From Bradyrhizobium sp. Ash2021 (lineage in GTDB: Bacteria > Pseudomonadota > Alphaproteobacteria > Rhizobiales > Xanthobacteraceae), in the NCBI RefSeq assembly GCF_031202265.1, contig NZ_CP100604.1, positions 7,980,501-8,044,500 of the forward strand: a DNA stretch of 64,000 nt, written 5' to 3'. The notes under the pieces are model-generated. The model ran no database searches. It saw only the letters and a list, made by a program, of their open reading frames with translations, and was not told the origin of the DNA. The position numbers and the translations under genes are program-made. Shown one piece after another: positions 51,752 through 61,563 of this stretch (positions are counted from its first letter, which is position 1; each line of letters opens with the position of its first letter).

Positions 51752-54079
51752 CTATCCTCCTGCCGCCTTCGCATCCCTGATCGCCTGCCAGATCTTGGCT
51801 GGCGTCAGCGGGGTGTTGAGCTGCTTGATGCCGAGCTCGCTGAGCGCATCCATCACGCCATTGGTGATGCAGGGCGGGCCGCCGATCGCGCCGGATTCGC
51901 CGCAGCCCTTAGCGCCGAGCGGATTGGTCTTGCAGGGTGCGGATTCATCGAGCGTCACCGCAATCGGCGGAATGTCGTCGGCGCGCGGCACGCAGTAGTC
52001 CTGATAGCTCGCGGTCAGCAGCTGCCCTTCGGAATCGTACGACACGCCTTCATACAGCGCCTGCCCGATGCCCTGGGCGACGCCGCCATGGACCTGGCCG
52101 GCCACCAGCATCGGATTGACGGCGATACCGACGTCGTCGACCGTGGTGTAGCGCACGACCTTGCTGACGCCGGTTTCGGGATCGATCTCGACTTCGCAGA
52201 TATGCGTGCCGTTGGGCCAGCTCGGCCCGTCGACTTCGCCTTCACTGTCGACGCTGAGCCGCGCGCCGTCTTCATTTTTCGCGATCTCGAACAGGCTGAT
52301 CCGCCTGTCGGTGCCGACCACGGTGAGAAAACCGTCGCGATATTCGATATCCTCGACCGAGGTCTCCAGCACGTTCGACGCCTTCTCGCGCGCCTTGGTG
52401 ATCATGTCGCTGGTCGACACCGCGACCGCCGTGCCGCCGACGAACAGCGAGCGCGAACCGACGCTGCCGAAGCCGGTGGCAAGATCGGTGTCGCCCTGCA
52501 CCACGTCGATCCTGTCCATGGCAATGCCGAGCGATTCCGAAACCATCTGGGTGTAGGTGGTCTGCAGCCCCTGCCCCATCGCCATGGTGCCGGAATGCAG
52601 GATGATCCGCCCTTCGGCGGTCGCATGCAGCGAGACCTTCTCGGTGTGCGCGCGTCCGCCGGTCCATTCGATGTAGCTGGTGAGACCGCGGCCGTAGAGC
52701 AGGCCCTTCTTCTTCGCGGCCTTCTTGCGCGCGGTAAAGCCGTTCCAGTCGGCGAGATCGGAGGCGCGCTCCAGCATATGCGTGAACGCGCCGGAATCGT
52801 ACACCTGGCCGACCGCATTGGTGTAGGGCAGTTGCGCCGGCTTGATGTAGTTCACCTTGCGGATGGTGCGGGGATCCATTCCGATCTGGCGCGCGGCAGC
52901 GTCCATCAGCCGCTCGACGATGAACACCGCCTCCGGCCGGCCTGCGCCGCGATAGGCGCCGACCGGTGCGGTATTGGTCATGACCGATTTGACCTCGAAA
53001 TGCACCAGCGGCAGATCGTAGACGCCGGTCTGCACGAAGGGCCCGAGCACCAGCGGAATGATATTGGCCGTGCCCGAACTGTAGGCGCCGGTGCCGCCGA
53101 CCGACCGCACCCGATAGGCCAGCACGCGGCCCTTGGCGTCGAGCGCGAATTCGCCGGTCGAGGTCAGGTCGCGGCCATGCGTGCCGCCGACGAATTCGTC
53201 GGTGCGATCGCCGCGCCAGCGGATCTTCTTTCCCAGTTTTGTCGCGGCATAGGCCACGACACCGTCTTCGGGATAGAGGCTGGTCTTCTGCCCAAAGCCA
53301 CCGCCGATATCGCCGACCAGCACGCGGACGCTTTCCTTCGGCCGCTTCAGGATCGACTCGGCGAGAAGGTCGCGGGTCGAACCTGGCGTCTGCGACTGCA
53401 CGTGCAGGATCAGCCGGCCGGTCTTCTTGTCGATCTCGGCAATGGTCGAGCGCGGCTCCATCGCGGAGGGGATCAGCCGCTGGCTGACCAGATCGAGCGA
53501 GACGGTATGCGTGGCGTTGGCAAAGGCCGCTTCGACCTTGGCGGCGTCGCCATAGCTCATCGCGGCGACGATATTGTCTGATGCCTCCGGCCACACCACG
53601 GGCGCGCCGGGCTTGGTGGCTTGAAGCGGATCGACCACCGAGGGCAGCACCTCATAATCGATTTCGATCGCCTCGGCCGCGGTCTGCGCCAGCACGCGCG
53701 ATGTCGCCACGACGGCGGCGACTGCCTCGCCGGCGAAGCGCACGATCTCATGGGCGAGCAGGCGGCGCGGAGGCACCGTCATCGGCTTGCCGTCCGGCCG
53801 CTTGAAGATCGCCAATGTCGGGAGGGTACCGATATCGTCCTTGATCAGGTCGGCGCCGGTGTAAACGACTTCCACGCCCGGCATCCCGGCCGCGGCCTTG
53901 GTATCGATCGAGACGATCCTGGCGTGGGCATGGGGCGAGCGCAGCACATACAGCCACAGCGCGCCCTCCTCCGGCTTGTCGTCGATGAACTGTCCCTTCC
54001 CGGTCAGCAGCCGCTGGTCTTCCAAACGCTTGACCGGCTGGCCCGCACCGAAACGTAGATTGCCGGGAAGAATGTTCAT
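51752..54079 (-). CDS. Molybdenum hydroxylase large subunit (xanthine dehydrogenase / form II CoxL family)
   Basis: A 775-residue molybdopterin-cytosine-dinucleotide-type catalytic subunit. Seen: N-terminal domain KRLEDQRLLTGKGQFIDD, GEAVAAVVATSR, the Mo-binding segment GGGFGQK (~residue 258) and the active-site loop AYRGAGR at residues 375-381, the form II signature rather than the AYXCSFR of true CO dehydrogenase. The catalytic glutamate region AKGCGESGAIGGPPCI lies near the C-terminus. The FAD (medium) and iron-sulfur (small) subunits that normally complete the enzyme are not adjacent; REP-like palindromes sit on both sides. The substrate is unknown. Confidence 0.9.
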   Translation of the reverse strand: MNILPGNLRFGAGQPVKRLEDQRLLTGKGQFIDDKPEEGALWLYVLRSPHAHARIVSIDTKAAAGMPGVEVVYTGADLIKDDIGTLPTLAIFKRPDGKPMTVPPRRLLAHEIVRFAGEAVAAVVATSRVLAQTAAEAIEIDYEVLPSVVDPLQATKPGAPVVWPEASDNIVAAMSYGDAAKVEAAFANATHTVSLDLVSQRLIPSAMEPRSTIAEIDKKTGRLILHVQSQTPGSTRDLLAESILKRPKESVRVLVGDIGGGFGQKTSLYPEDGVVAYAATKLGKKIRWRGDRTDEFVGGTHGRDLTSTGEFALDAKGRVLAYRVRSVGGTGAYSSGTANIIPLVLGPFVQTGVYDLPLVHFEVKSVMTNTAPVGAYRGAGRPEAVFIVERLMDAAARQIGMDPRTIRKVNYIKPAQLPYTNAVGQVYDSGAFTHMLERASDLADWNGFTARKKAAKKKGLLYGRGLTSYIEWTGGRAHTEKVSLHATAEGRIILHSGTMAMGQGLQTTYTQMVSESLGIAMDRIDVVQGDTDLATGFGSVGSRSLFVGGTAVAVSTSDMITKAREKASNVLETSVEDIEYRDGFLTVVGTDRRISLFEIAKNEDGARLSVDSEGEVDGPSWPNGTHICEVEIDPETGVSKVVRYTTVDDVGIAVNPMLVAGQVHGGVAQGIGQALYEGVSYDSEGQLLTASYQDYCVPRADDIPPIAVTLDESAPCKTNPLGAKGCGESGAIGGPPCITNGVMDALSELGIKQLNTPLTPAKIWQAIRDAKAAGG

Positions 54080-54149
54080 CAGTTTGTCCTTCGAGTCTCT
54101 TGTTGGATCGGGCGGGTTTTAGCGGAATTTTGGAGGGAAACAACCAACC

Positions 54150-54196
54150 ACCGCCGTCATTCCGGGCTCGCGCTAACGCGCGCCCCGGAATGACGA
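54150..54196. repeat. REP-like palindrome
   Basis: CCGTCATTCCGGGCTCGCG and the inverse CGCGCCCCGGAATGACG form a short hairpin-like element ahead of the molybdenum hydroxylase gene. Confidence 0.75.
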
Positions 54197-54218
54197 AGCC
54201 ATGCAACTCGCAAGCCAG

Positions 54219-55094
54219 TCACCCGACGTCCCGGAGCGCCGCCTCAACCACCTTGCGCTGATCCGCGGTCAATGCCGCCTGCGGCGGGACGGGATCGCCG
54301 ACTTCGTAGCCCTGGATCGCAAGCCCGGCCTTGATGCAGGCGGCGAGATTGAAGCGGGCAAAGGCTTCGTTGATGCGCCAGAGTTTCCGCTGCAGCATCA
54401 TCGCCTCGTCCCAGCGCGCACGCCGGCAGAGGTTGTAGAGCTCGACGCTCTGCCGCGGGATGATGCAGGCCGGACCCGCCATCCACCCGAGGCCGCCGAT
54501 CAGCATCACCGCCGCCGGGATGTGGGCCGACGCCGAGAACACTTTAATATTGTCGCCGCACCGGTTCATGATCGACAGCAGCCGGCCGGTATTGGTGGAA
54601 GCATCCTTGATGTAGCCGATGCGCGGATGGGCGGCGAGGCGCTCGATGACGTCGAGCGTCAGATCCGAACGCTGGAATTGCGGATTGGTGTAGATCACCA
54701 CGGGAATATCGACCGCATCGGCAACGCTGCGAAAATAGGATTCCACCTGCGCGTCGGCGAGCGGAAAATACGCCTCCAGGATCGCCAGGATGCCGTCGGC
54801 GCCGAGTTTTTGACAGGCCTTGGCCTGCGCCACCGCGTCCGCGATCGAGGTCGAGGCGACACCGGCCACTACCGGCACGCGGCCCTTGGCGGCTTCGATC
54901 GTGGTCTGCACCACGGCCGCGCGCTGCGCATTGTTGAGATAGGCGAACTCGCCGGTCGAGCCGAGCGGCGTCAGCCCGTGCACACCCGACTTGATGAGAT
55001 CGTCGCACAGCCGGCCCAGCACCTCGGTGCGGATTTGGCCGGATGCGTCGACCGGAGAGACCAGGTAGGGAAAGACGCCGTGAAAATCAGCCAT
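54219..55094 (-). CDS. Dihydrodipicolinate synthase (DapA/NanA) family aldolase
   Basis: A 291-residue class I aldolase-type barrel. Seen: [15 protein letters not shown] (~residues 40-54, the GTTGE-type motif), VIYTNP with the proton-relay tyrosine (~134) and GYIKDAST with the Schiff-base lysine (~162). The family includes DapA, N-acetylneuraminate lyase, KDG aldolase and others; pyruvate is normally one substrate. Its isolation from lysine genes suggests a catabolic member. It stands alone between a palindrome and a divergent hydrolase gene. Confidence 0.88.
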   Translation of the reverse strand: MADFHGVFPYLVSPVDASGQIRTEVLGRLCDDLIKSGVHGLTPLGSTGEFAYLNNAQRAAVVQTTIEAAKGRVPVVAGVASTSIADAVAQAKACQKLGADGILAILEAYFPLADAQVESYFRSVADAVDIPVVIYTNPQFQRSDLTLDVIERLAAHPRIGYIKDASTNTGRLLSIMNRCGDNIKVFSASAHIPAAVMLIGGLGWMAGPACIIPRQSVELYNLCRRARWDEAMMLQRKLWRINEAFARFNLAACIKAGLAIQGYEVGDPVPPQAALTADQRKVVEAALRDVG

Positions 55095-55428
55095 GCGAAA
55101 TCAAACCTGAGACGCGCCGATATAACGGTCGGGCAGCGTTAAGAGCGTTGCGGAAAGCGCGTCATGCAAGACGGTTGCAGGACCATTTGCAACCCCTTGA
55201 CGAGGATCGTCGCTCGAAAAGCCCGCGGAGCCGCCCGTCTATCGCTGGAGTAGAAGACGCATCCGTTTACTATTTGCCGGATTGCGAACTAGAATGATGC
55301 CGTTTACCGGACGGCTGCGGACCCCTGCTCCACTTGAATGTCGTCTGCGGTCACCGGCAACTGTGATCTATCTGATATTTTTTGTTGTACGCCCGTTGGA
55401 TTGTGCGTGTTCCGGTTGAGGGATAACC
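55095..55428. other. Divergent intergenic region
   Basis: The 334 bases between the aldolase gene and the membrane hydrolase gene hold no supported gene. Short frames from 55131 on the plus strand lack family features. Promoters for both neighbours are expected here. Confidence 0.45.
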
Positions 55429-57534
55429 ATGGCCATATTGCTCGTTGTTCTCCGCTTTGTGGGGGTATGTCTCCTCGTTGCGTTCGGCTGGGCCATGGGG
55501 TTGCCGCGACTGCTGCTGAGAGCATGGCTGGCCCTGTTCGGCGTGTTGCTGACGATCGCACTGCTGGTCTTCCTCATCGAAGCCACGTGGGTTTCCCCGC
55601 GAAACATCGCCTACCGCTACGTCTCTCCGGAAGAGACAAGCCATCCCAACGCCTGCGACCTGCAACAGAACAATCCCCTGCTGCTGGCGACCTACAAGAA
55701 CAGCGAGGACGACGCGCAACGGGCGCTCGGCAGGGACAAGACCGGTCTCGAATGCATGCTGCAGTACCATGTCGTGCCGTCTCAGCCGACACCACTCTGG
55801 TACAACAGCGACCGGCCGATCGGACCGATCGCCTATTATCTTTCCTTCGTAGAGTTCCAGGAGTCCGGCCGGCTGGTCGAAAAGGGCGTCCACGGCGCCG
55901 TCCTCGCCCATTCGCAGCTGGAGGTCCTCGAGGGACATCTGCGGAAGCAAAAGAACAACTACGTCCTGGTCTTCATCCACGGCTGGCGCCACGATGCACG
56001 CATCGGCGACGACAACGTCGCCAACGCAAGGATCTACGCCGCCCATGCGGCCAGCGCGCTGGATTACCGCTGCAAGACCACGGGCAAGGATTGCGACTAC
56101 ACCGTCACGGCCGTGTTCGTCGGCTGGCGCGGCGCCCGGGTGAACGAGCGCGCGATCGAAGCCTTCGCCGACCGCAATTTGGGCTTTCTGGGCCACCGCG
56201 TTGCCGGGCTGTTCAAGGCCATGGTCGGCGATTTTCCCGCTCTCCTCACCTTGTTCGACCGCAAGCCGATCAGCGAAAGGATCGCCCCTTCCGTCATTTC
56301 GTCGCTGCGGCAGATCGATCTGCTGCTGAAACAACGCAACGCCGACATGTCGAAGTCCGAGCGTCTCATCATTCTCGGGCACAGCCTCGGCGGAAACATC
56401 CTGGCGACCGGACTGAATTCCGCGATGATCGAGCAAATCAGACAGCACAAGCCCGGCGAAGTCCTGCAGCCCCCGCTCGGAAACCTTGTGGTGTTGCTCA
56501 ATCCGGCGGCCGAGGCGTGGAAGTGGACGTCGATCCAGCGTGAAATGCGGCTGCGCGTGCATTTCCCTGAATACACCATGGGTACGGATCCACGCGCCCA
56601 GGCCGATACCGGATTCTATCCGCCCAACCAGCCGCCGGTCTACATATCGGTCACGTCGGCGTTCGCGTGGCCCGCGGCAGCCCTGACCCAGCTCGAGTTG
56701 AAAACGCTCAAGGGACGCGACGAGGAAACCGACGAGATGAAATCACTGGCCCATTATGACTGGGCCACGCACGACGCGTTTCCTTTGTTCAAGGGCAATT
56801 TTCAACCGCTGTCGGAAACCCTCGATCGCCTCGCGGCGTGGTTTCCGAAGGGCAAGCCGGACGCCTGCGGAAAATGGCAGCCGTTGGCCAATATCTGCGA
56901 GCGCAGCATTGTCGGCACCTTGAAATTCGCCGCGGGGGTGGTTCGCAACATTCCGTTCACGAATGCGGATTCCGACGACACCCTGACGATCGGGCACATG
57001 GACCCGATGCGCCCGCCCTACGGCAAGTTCCAGGAGCCCAATTGGCAATCGCCGCTGCCGTTCGGCACCACCGGCGAGTTGGTCGCCAACAACACCATCG
57101 GCCATCAGACCCTCTACAACAACGCCGGCTCGGCCTATTTCTCGGAATGCGCGATGGCCGATCACTGGCTATGGAAGGTGCGGCACAATCCTCTGCTGAA
57201 ACCGTACGAAGGCTGGGACAGCGGCTATTCCCATATCCGTCTGGGTAGCGACCACCAAGTCCACGCCGACAGCAAGGTCGTCCCGGACCGGGAGACGCCG
57301 AACGTCACCCCTGTCCGGCCGCGACCGACCGCCAGCGGCCATCTCGAAATTCAATTCCGGCAATATCTGTTGAAAAGCGGGACCCAATCGATCGTCACGG
57401 CGAACGATCCGATGTGGAATCTGAGGGCCTATGACAACGTGGTGGCGCTTCACGACGGCTACGTGTCATATCCGCTGATCTGTGGCCTCAACCAGCTTGT
57501 GATGGACGATGTTGCATCGGAACCCAGAAATTGA
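55429..57534 (+). CDS. Large membrane-anchored alpha/beta-hydrolase-like protein
   Basis: A 701-residue protein. Two adjacent N-terminal helices (residues ~3-22 and ~27-48) anchor it. The middle part has LVFIHGWRHDARIGDDNVAN (~182-201) and LIILGHSLGGNILATGLNSA (~312-331), a nucleophile elbow GHSLGG with the serine, so a lipase/esterase-like active site is likely (DUF900-like arrangement). The C-terminal ~250 residues contain HMDPMRPPYG and SAYFSECAMADHWLWKVRHNP, with possible acid and histidine residues. The gene overlaps the next one by 26 bases. I know related rhizobial hypotheticals, but no substrate. Confidence 0.72.
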   Translation: MAILLVVLRFVGVCLLVAFGWAMGLPRLLLRAWLALFGVLLTIALLVFLIEATWVSPRNIAYRYVSPEETSHPNACDLQQNNPLLLATYKNSEDDAQRALGRDKTGLECMLQYHVVPSQPTPLWYNSDRPIGPIAYYLSFVEFQESGRLVEKGVHGAVLAHSQLEVLEGHLRKQKNNYVLVFIHGWRHDARIGDDNVANARIYAAHAASALDYRCKTTGKDCDYTVTAVFVGWRGARVNERAIEAFADRNLGFLGHRVAGLFKAMVGDFPALLTLFDRKPISERIAPSVISSLRQIDLLLKQRNADMSKSERLIILGHSLGGNILATGLNSAMIEQIRQHKPGEVLQPPLGNLVVLLNPAAEAWKWTSIQREMRLRVHFPEYTMGTDPRAQADTGFYPPNQPPVYISVTSAFAWPAAALTQLELKTLKGRDEETDEMKSLAHYDWATHDAFPLFKGNFQPLSETLDRLAAWFPKGKPDACGKWQPLANICERSIVGTLKFAAGVVRNIPFTNADSDDTLTIGHMDPMRPPYGKFQEPNWQSPLPFGTTGELVANNTIGHQTLYNNAGSAYFSECAMADHWLWKVRHNPLLKPYEGWDSGYSHIRLGSDHQVHADSKVVPDRETPNVTPVRPRPTASGHLEIQFRQYLLKSGTQSIVTANDPMWNLRAYDNVVALHDGYVSYPLICGLNQLVMDDVASEPRN

Positions 57535-58819
57535 TGGAAGAATTGATTCAGGAATCCACCGACGTTCAATCCGCCCTTTTTCGTATTTCCTGACGCTACC
57601 GCCAATCCTCGCGGTTGCGATTTTGCTGGGATCGCCTGCGACCGGCGCGAAGGCGCAGGAACGCCCCAGTGATGCGGACCTCGCGTCCATCATCGAGCAA
57701 TTGAGCGCCCACCACCGGGAAGGCTCCCGCGTCGAATTCGTCAATGTCGATCCGGCGATGTCGCCGTCCTGCCGGATGAATGCCGCAGCCATGAAGGTCT
57801 CGCGCGGCACCGACTCCAAATCGTTTCCGGTGCTGATCGACAATCGTGGCGGCCCCTCGGGCGTCCGCCAGATGTTCGCAAAGCTCGGCCGGATCTCGGT
57901 CGACGCCGACGGCGCCGGCCGCGCCTATCACGCCGAGGACCCGTTCGGCGATTGCAGCCCGTCGGCGGACCAGCCGTCGCGACGGATCTGTGCGCTCGAC
58001 AATTTTTCCGATGCCGGCATGCGGCTGTTTCTGGGTGCCGCGCGGCTGAAGCGCGCCGATCCGAAGTCGCAAACCGCGGACGCGCCCACGTTCCTGCCGA
58101 ACTGGCGCGAGCTGTGGCCGTTGATCCGCGATCAGAAGCTGGTCCCGCTGCCGCTGAAGTCGATCGCGGCGCCCGAGGGGCCGCGCGATTTCAACCTGAT
58201 CCACTGGAAGGAACGCAATCTGACCTTTGCGTTCAACACCAAAATCGTTCCGGCCACCCATAAGGGCTATCCCTGCCGGTTCGGACAGGAGTCCGAATAT
58301 TCCGGATATTTCATCTCCGCCACGACGTTCAAGAAAGCCAGCCCGACCCGCACCGACGGGTGCAAGCCGGGGCAATATCTCGATTCGGAAAAGGTCCCGT
58401 TCCTCGTCGTTCCCACGGAAAAGTTCGGCGGAATCGGACTCGGCGACATCGCCATCGGTTTCCTCAAGACGCCGGCGGGATTGCATATCGCCTACGGCAT
58501 CGCCGGCGACACCGGCCCCTATGACCATTTTGGCGAAGGATCGATCGCCTTCAACAAGGCGCTGCTGGACGAGCGCAGGCGAATAGAAGACGCTGGGGAT
58601 GTCGACAGTCTCGACATCGACCTCGCCGAACCCCGCCGGCAGCATCTCGAGGGCGCGTCGCTGGCCGTGCTGGTGCTCGGAGGCACCAGGAGGCTTTTAG
58701 GCGGCGACTATTCCGAAGCCAACATCCGGAAAGTCGGCGAGGTGCAACTCAAGCGCTGGAGCGCGGCCGTCCCGGGCAGCGAAGGCAGGCTCAATGCCTG
58801 CCTCGACGCCGCGCATTGA
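57509..58819 (+). CDS. Exported protein with a GH75 chitosanase-like segment
   Basis: A 436-residue protein with a hydrophobic segment at residues ~24-45 (PFSYFLTLPPILAVAILLGS) followed by ATGAKAQ, consistent with a late signal peptide, so the true start may lie downstream of this ATG. The C-terminal half contains GLGDIAIGFLKTPAGLHIAY and YGIAGDTGPYDHFGEGSIAF, which resembles the catalytic region of family 75 chitosanases (acid residues in GDTGP and GEGS). That match is a short-motif judgement; the N-terminal half has no recognised domain. The overlap with the membrane hydrolase gene makes a functional pair likely, perhaps acting on envelope or external polysaccharide; this is inference. Confidence 0.62.
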   Translation: MLHRNPEIDGRIDSGIHRRSIRPFSYFLTLPPILAVAILLGSPATGAKAQERPSDADLASIIEQLSAHHREGSRVEFVNVDPAMSPSCRMNAAAMKVSRGTDSKSFPVLIDNRGGPSGVRQMFAKLGRISVDADGAGRAYHAEDPFGDCSPSADQPSRRICALDNFSDAGMRLFLGAARLKRADPKSQTADAPTFLPNWRELWPLIRDQKLVPLPLKSIAAPEGPRDFNLIHWKERNLTFAFNTKIVPATHKGYPCRFGQESEYSGYFISATTFKKASPTRTDGCKPGQYLDSEKVPFLVVPTEKFGGIGLGDIAIGFLKTPAGLHIAYGIAGDTGPYDHFGEGSIAFNKALLDERRRIEDAGDVDSLDIDLAEPRRQHLEGASLAVLVLGGTRRLLGGDYSEANIRKVGEVQLKRWSAAVPGSEGRLNACLDAAH

Positions 58820-58822
58820 GAC

Positions 58823-58845
58823 GAGGCGCAACCGCCTCCTTTATT
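58823..58845 (+). terminator. Terminator between convergent genes
   Basis: GAGGCG (58823-58828) pairs with CGCCTC (58833-58838) around CAAC, followed by CTTTATTT. It follows the plus-strand gene stop and overlaps the stop codon of the minus-strand aminopeptidase. Confidence 0.6.
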
Positions 58846-61522
58846 TGCGCTCCCTGATCCAGGCATCGACCGGCGGCAGCGCGCGCGCCTTGAGATCGGC
58901 CGAGATCGCAATCGACTCCAGCGCCCGCGCCACCATCACCCGGCCGCCGCTGGTCGACTGCGCCGGCGCAAAGGCTTTGAGTTCGGCGGCATGGGCGTCG
59001 TCGGTGAAATTGGTCATGAAGTTCGGAACGAACTGGTCGCGGAACGACGGCCCTTGTCTGGCGAGCAGTGTATCGAAATTCTTCTGCACGAAAGCCCACG
59101 CCAGATCGGGCTGTTCGCCGGCGGAAGCGACCGTACTGATCAGGCCCGAGACGATCGTGCTCGGCAGTTCGTCGGTCAGGGTCAGCGCCAGCGTGTCGCC
59201 TGCCAGCGTCGCATCGCGCGCGCTGGCCGCCGCGTAATAATAACGCACGCGCTCGTTGGTGACGGTGCTTTTGCGCGCCAGCGCCAGCAGCGTGTCGTAG
59301 GTCGGCCGGTCGGCGCTGATGCCGACGAGATGGGTGACGGCGTCGCGCAGCGCGTTGGGCAGCGATTTCGGATCCTGCAGGAAGCCCGCGAACCGCCGTT
59401 TGGCCTCAGTGAGGATGTCCTGGTCTCCGAACTCGCCGAGCGCCCCGATCAGGCTGGCGCGCAGCAAGGTGGTGTCATCATCGCCCGAGCCGCTGCCCTC
59501 CCAGCCCAGCCGGTCGAACACCGGGCGCAATCTGGCGCGGGCATAGGCCTGCAGCGCCGGGCGCTCGGCGCGATCGCGCGCCAGACGATTGAGCCCGGTC
59601 AGGGCGCCGATCACCTGGTCCCACACCGCGCGGCGGTCGTCGGGGCCGAGCGCCTTGATCAGGGCGAGATAGGTCGGCGGCTCGGCTCGCCCGGCCTGCA
59701 CCAGCGCCCAGCTATCGGCGACGAAATTGACGCGATCCTCCACCGGCATCTGCGCCAGCGACTTCATCAGCGCGGCGCGGCTGTTGGGACCGTATTCGAC
59801 GCGGTAATAGCCGATATCGCCGAGATTGACCTTGATGGCTTCGCCGCAGCTGCCCGCGGCAATGTCGGCACTGCCCTGAAGCAGCACGACGTCCGCCGGC
59901 CGCGTGACGGGCAGCGGCCCGAGCGCGACCGGGATTTGCCAGCTTCGCGGCGGCAGCGGCGCCGCGCCGGTCGTTTGCCTCGGCGCGATCACGAACCGGT
60001 CCTGCCGCAGCGTCATGCGCTGCGCATCGCCGGTGCACGCGGTCTCGGCTGTGATCAGCGGCACGCCGTCCTGCTCGGTGAAGGAGGCGGCGATGCCGGT
60101 CACGGGTTTGCCGGCCGCGCTTTCCAATGCCTGCCAGAGATCGGCGGTGGTGGTGTTGCCGTAGGCGTGCGCAACCATGTATTTGCGGATGCCGTCGCGG
60201 AACGCTCCCTCGCCGAGATAGTTCTCCAGCATACGGATCAGCGCCTGGCCTTTGTTGTAGGTGATGGCGTCGAACGCGACGGTGGCCTCGCTGTGGTCGG
60301 CGACCGGCTGCTGGATCGGATGCGAGGTCCGCCGCGCGTCGAGCGCCAGCGCGAATTGCTTCTGGCCGTAGCCGTTCAGCCAGTTCTGCCATTGCGGATA
60401 AAACTGTTCCGACGCCTTGGTCGCCATCCAGCTCGCAAAGCCCTCATTGAGCCAGAGATTATCCCACCAGCCCATGGTGACGAGATCGCCGAACCATTGA
60501 TGCGCCATCTCATGCGCCAGGATGTTGAAGATGCCGCGCCGCGCGCTATCCGCGTTGGTCGCGGGGTCGAACAACAGCCGGCTTTCGAAGAAGGTAATGC
60601 CGCCCCAGTTCTCCATGGCGCCGCTGAAGCCGCCCGGCACCGCCAGCAGATCGAGTTTCGGCAGCGGATATTTGACGCCGAAATAATCGTTGTAATACGC
60701 CAACAGCTTCACCGCGCTGTCGAGCGCAAAGCGGCCCTGCCCGCTTTTGCCTGATGTCGTGACCACGCCGACGGTCACGCCATCGGCGTCCGCGGTCAGG
60801 CGTTCGAGTTCGCCGACGGTGAGCACGAACAGATAGCTCGACATTTTTGGCGTCGGCGCGAAGGCGACCTCTTTCAGGTTTGATCCTGCCGGCTCCTCGC
60901 GCACGACCGGCATGTTGCCGACCGCCAGGAACGAGCTTGGCACCGTCACCGTCAGCGCGAACGTCGCCTTGAACGCGGGCTCATCCCAGCATGGAAAGAT
61001 CCGTCGCGCGTCGGCCGGCTCGAGTTTGCTCGAGAGCAGCCGCTTCGTGCCGTTGCCGGTCGGATAGTCGACGTAAAAGAGGCCGGTGCCGAATTTGTTG
61101 ATCCGCGCCGTGAACGCGATCCGTAAGCGGTGCGCGCCGGGCGTGATCGGCTGCGCAAAGCTGAGCGTCGCGGTCTGCGCACCGGCATCGAGCGTAACAT
61201 CGGCGCGCTGTGCGTCGTCGTCGAGGCCGGCGGAAGCGAAACTCGTGTCGACGGCATTCAGCGTCAGCCGCGTCACGGGCTCGCGCACCTCGATATCGAC
61301 AATCTCGACACCGGGAAGCGCGAGGCTTTCCAGATCCGGCGTCAGCTCGATCGCGTAGTGGACGGGAATAACCGTCTTCGGCAGCTTTCCGGGCGAGCTG
61401 TCGAAGGAGAAAACCGGCTCGGCCAACGCAGCGCCGGACAGCGACAGCAGCAGCGCGATGGCGGCGGCAACGCTCCGCAGCAGGAATGCCGGCAAGACCG
61501 CTGTGGCGTGAGGCTGCTTCAT
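58841..61522 (-). CDS. M1-family aminopeptidase
   Basis: An 893-residue zinc metallopeptidase (aminopeptidase N type) with an N-terminal signal peptide (FLLRSVAAAIALLLSLSGAALA), so it is likely periplasmic or exported. The exopeptidase motif is GAMENWGG (~residue 300) and the zinc site HEMAHQWFGDLVT has H337, E338, H341, with the third ligand E360 in LWLNEGFASW. The C-terminal half is the helical ERAP1-like domain. The longest family members have similar size. It should release N-terminal residues from peptides. It lies upstream of, and on the same strand as, no other close gene; pgm precedes it by 41 bases and may be co-transcribed. Confidence 0.95.
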   Translation of the reverse strand: MKQPHATAVLPAFLLRSVAAAIALLLSLSGAALAEPVFSFDSSPGKLPKTVIPVHYAIELTPDLESLALPGVEIVDIEVREPVTRLTLNAVDTSFASAGLDDDAQRADVTLDAGAQTATLSFAQPITPGAHRLRIAFTARINKFGTGLFYVDYPTGNGTKRLLSSKLEPADARRIFPCWDEPAFKATFALTVTVPSSFLAVGNMPVVREEPAGSNLKEVAFAPTPKMSSYLFVLTVGELERLTADADGVTVGVVTTSGKSGQGRFALDSAVKLLAYYNDYFGVKYPLPKLDLLAVPGGFSGAMENWGGITFFESRLLFDPATNADSARRGIFNILAHEMAHQWFGDLVTMGWWDNLWLNEGFASWMATKASEQFYPQWQNWLNGYGQKQFALALDARRTSHPIQQPVADHSEATVAFDAITYNKGQALIRMLENYLGEGAFRDGIRKYMVAHAYGNTTTADLWQALESAAGKPVTGIAASFTEQDGVPLITAETACTGDAQRMTLRQDRFVIAPRQTTGAAPLPPRSWQIPVALGPLPVTRPADVVLLQGSADIAAGSCGEAIKVNLGDIGYYRVEYGPNSRAALMKSLAQMPVEDRVNFVADSWALVQAGRAEPPTYLALIKALGPDDRRAVWDQVIGALTGLNRLARDRAERPALQAYARARLRPVFDRLGWEGSGSGDDDTTLLRASLIGALGEFGDQDILTEAKRRFAGFLQDPKSLPNALRDAVTHLVGISADRPTYDTLLALARKSTVTNERVRYYYAAASARDATLAGDTLALTLTDELPSTIVSGLISTVASAGEQPDLAWAFVQKNFDTLLARQGPSFRDQFVPNFMTNFTDDAHAAELKAFAPAQSTSGGRVMVARALESIAISADLKARALPPVDAWIRERK

Positions 61523-61563
61523 GCTTTTCCCTGCCGGCTTAGAAAAGGGGGCTCCCGTGCGGG

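Noticed and set aside
52088..53581. 497-codon plus-strand frame opposite the molybdenum hydroxylase
   Set aside because: Antisense shadow rich in Arg, His and Asp; the minus strand has the AYRGAGR active-site loop.
58991..60754. 587-codon plus-strand frame opposite the aminopeptidase
   Set aside because: Antisense shadow; the minus strand has the intact zinc site and GAMEN motif.
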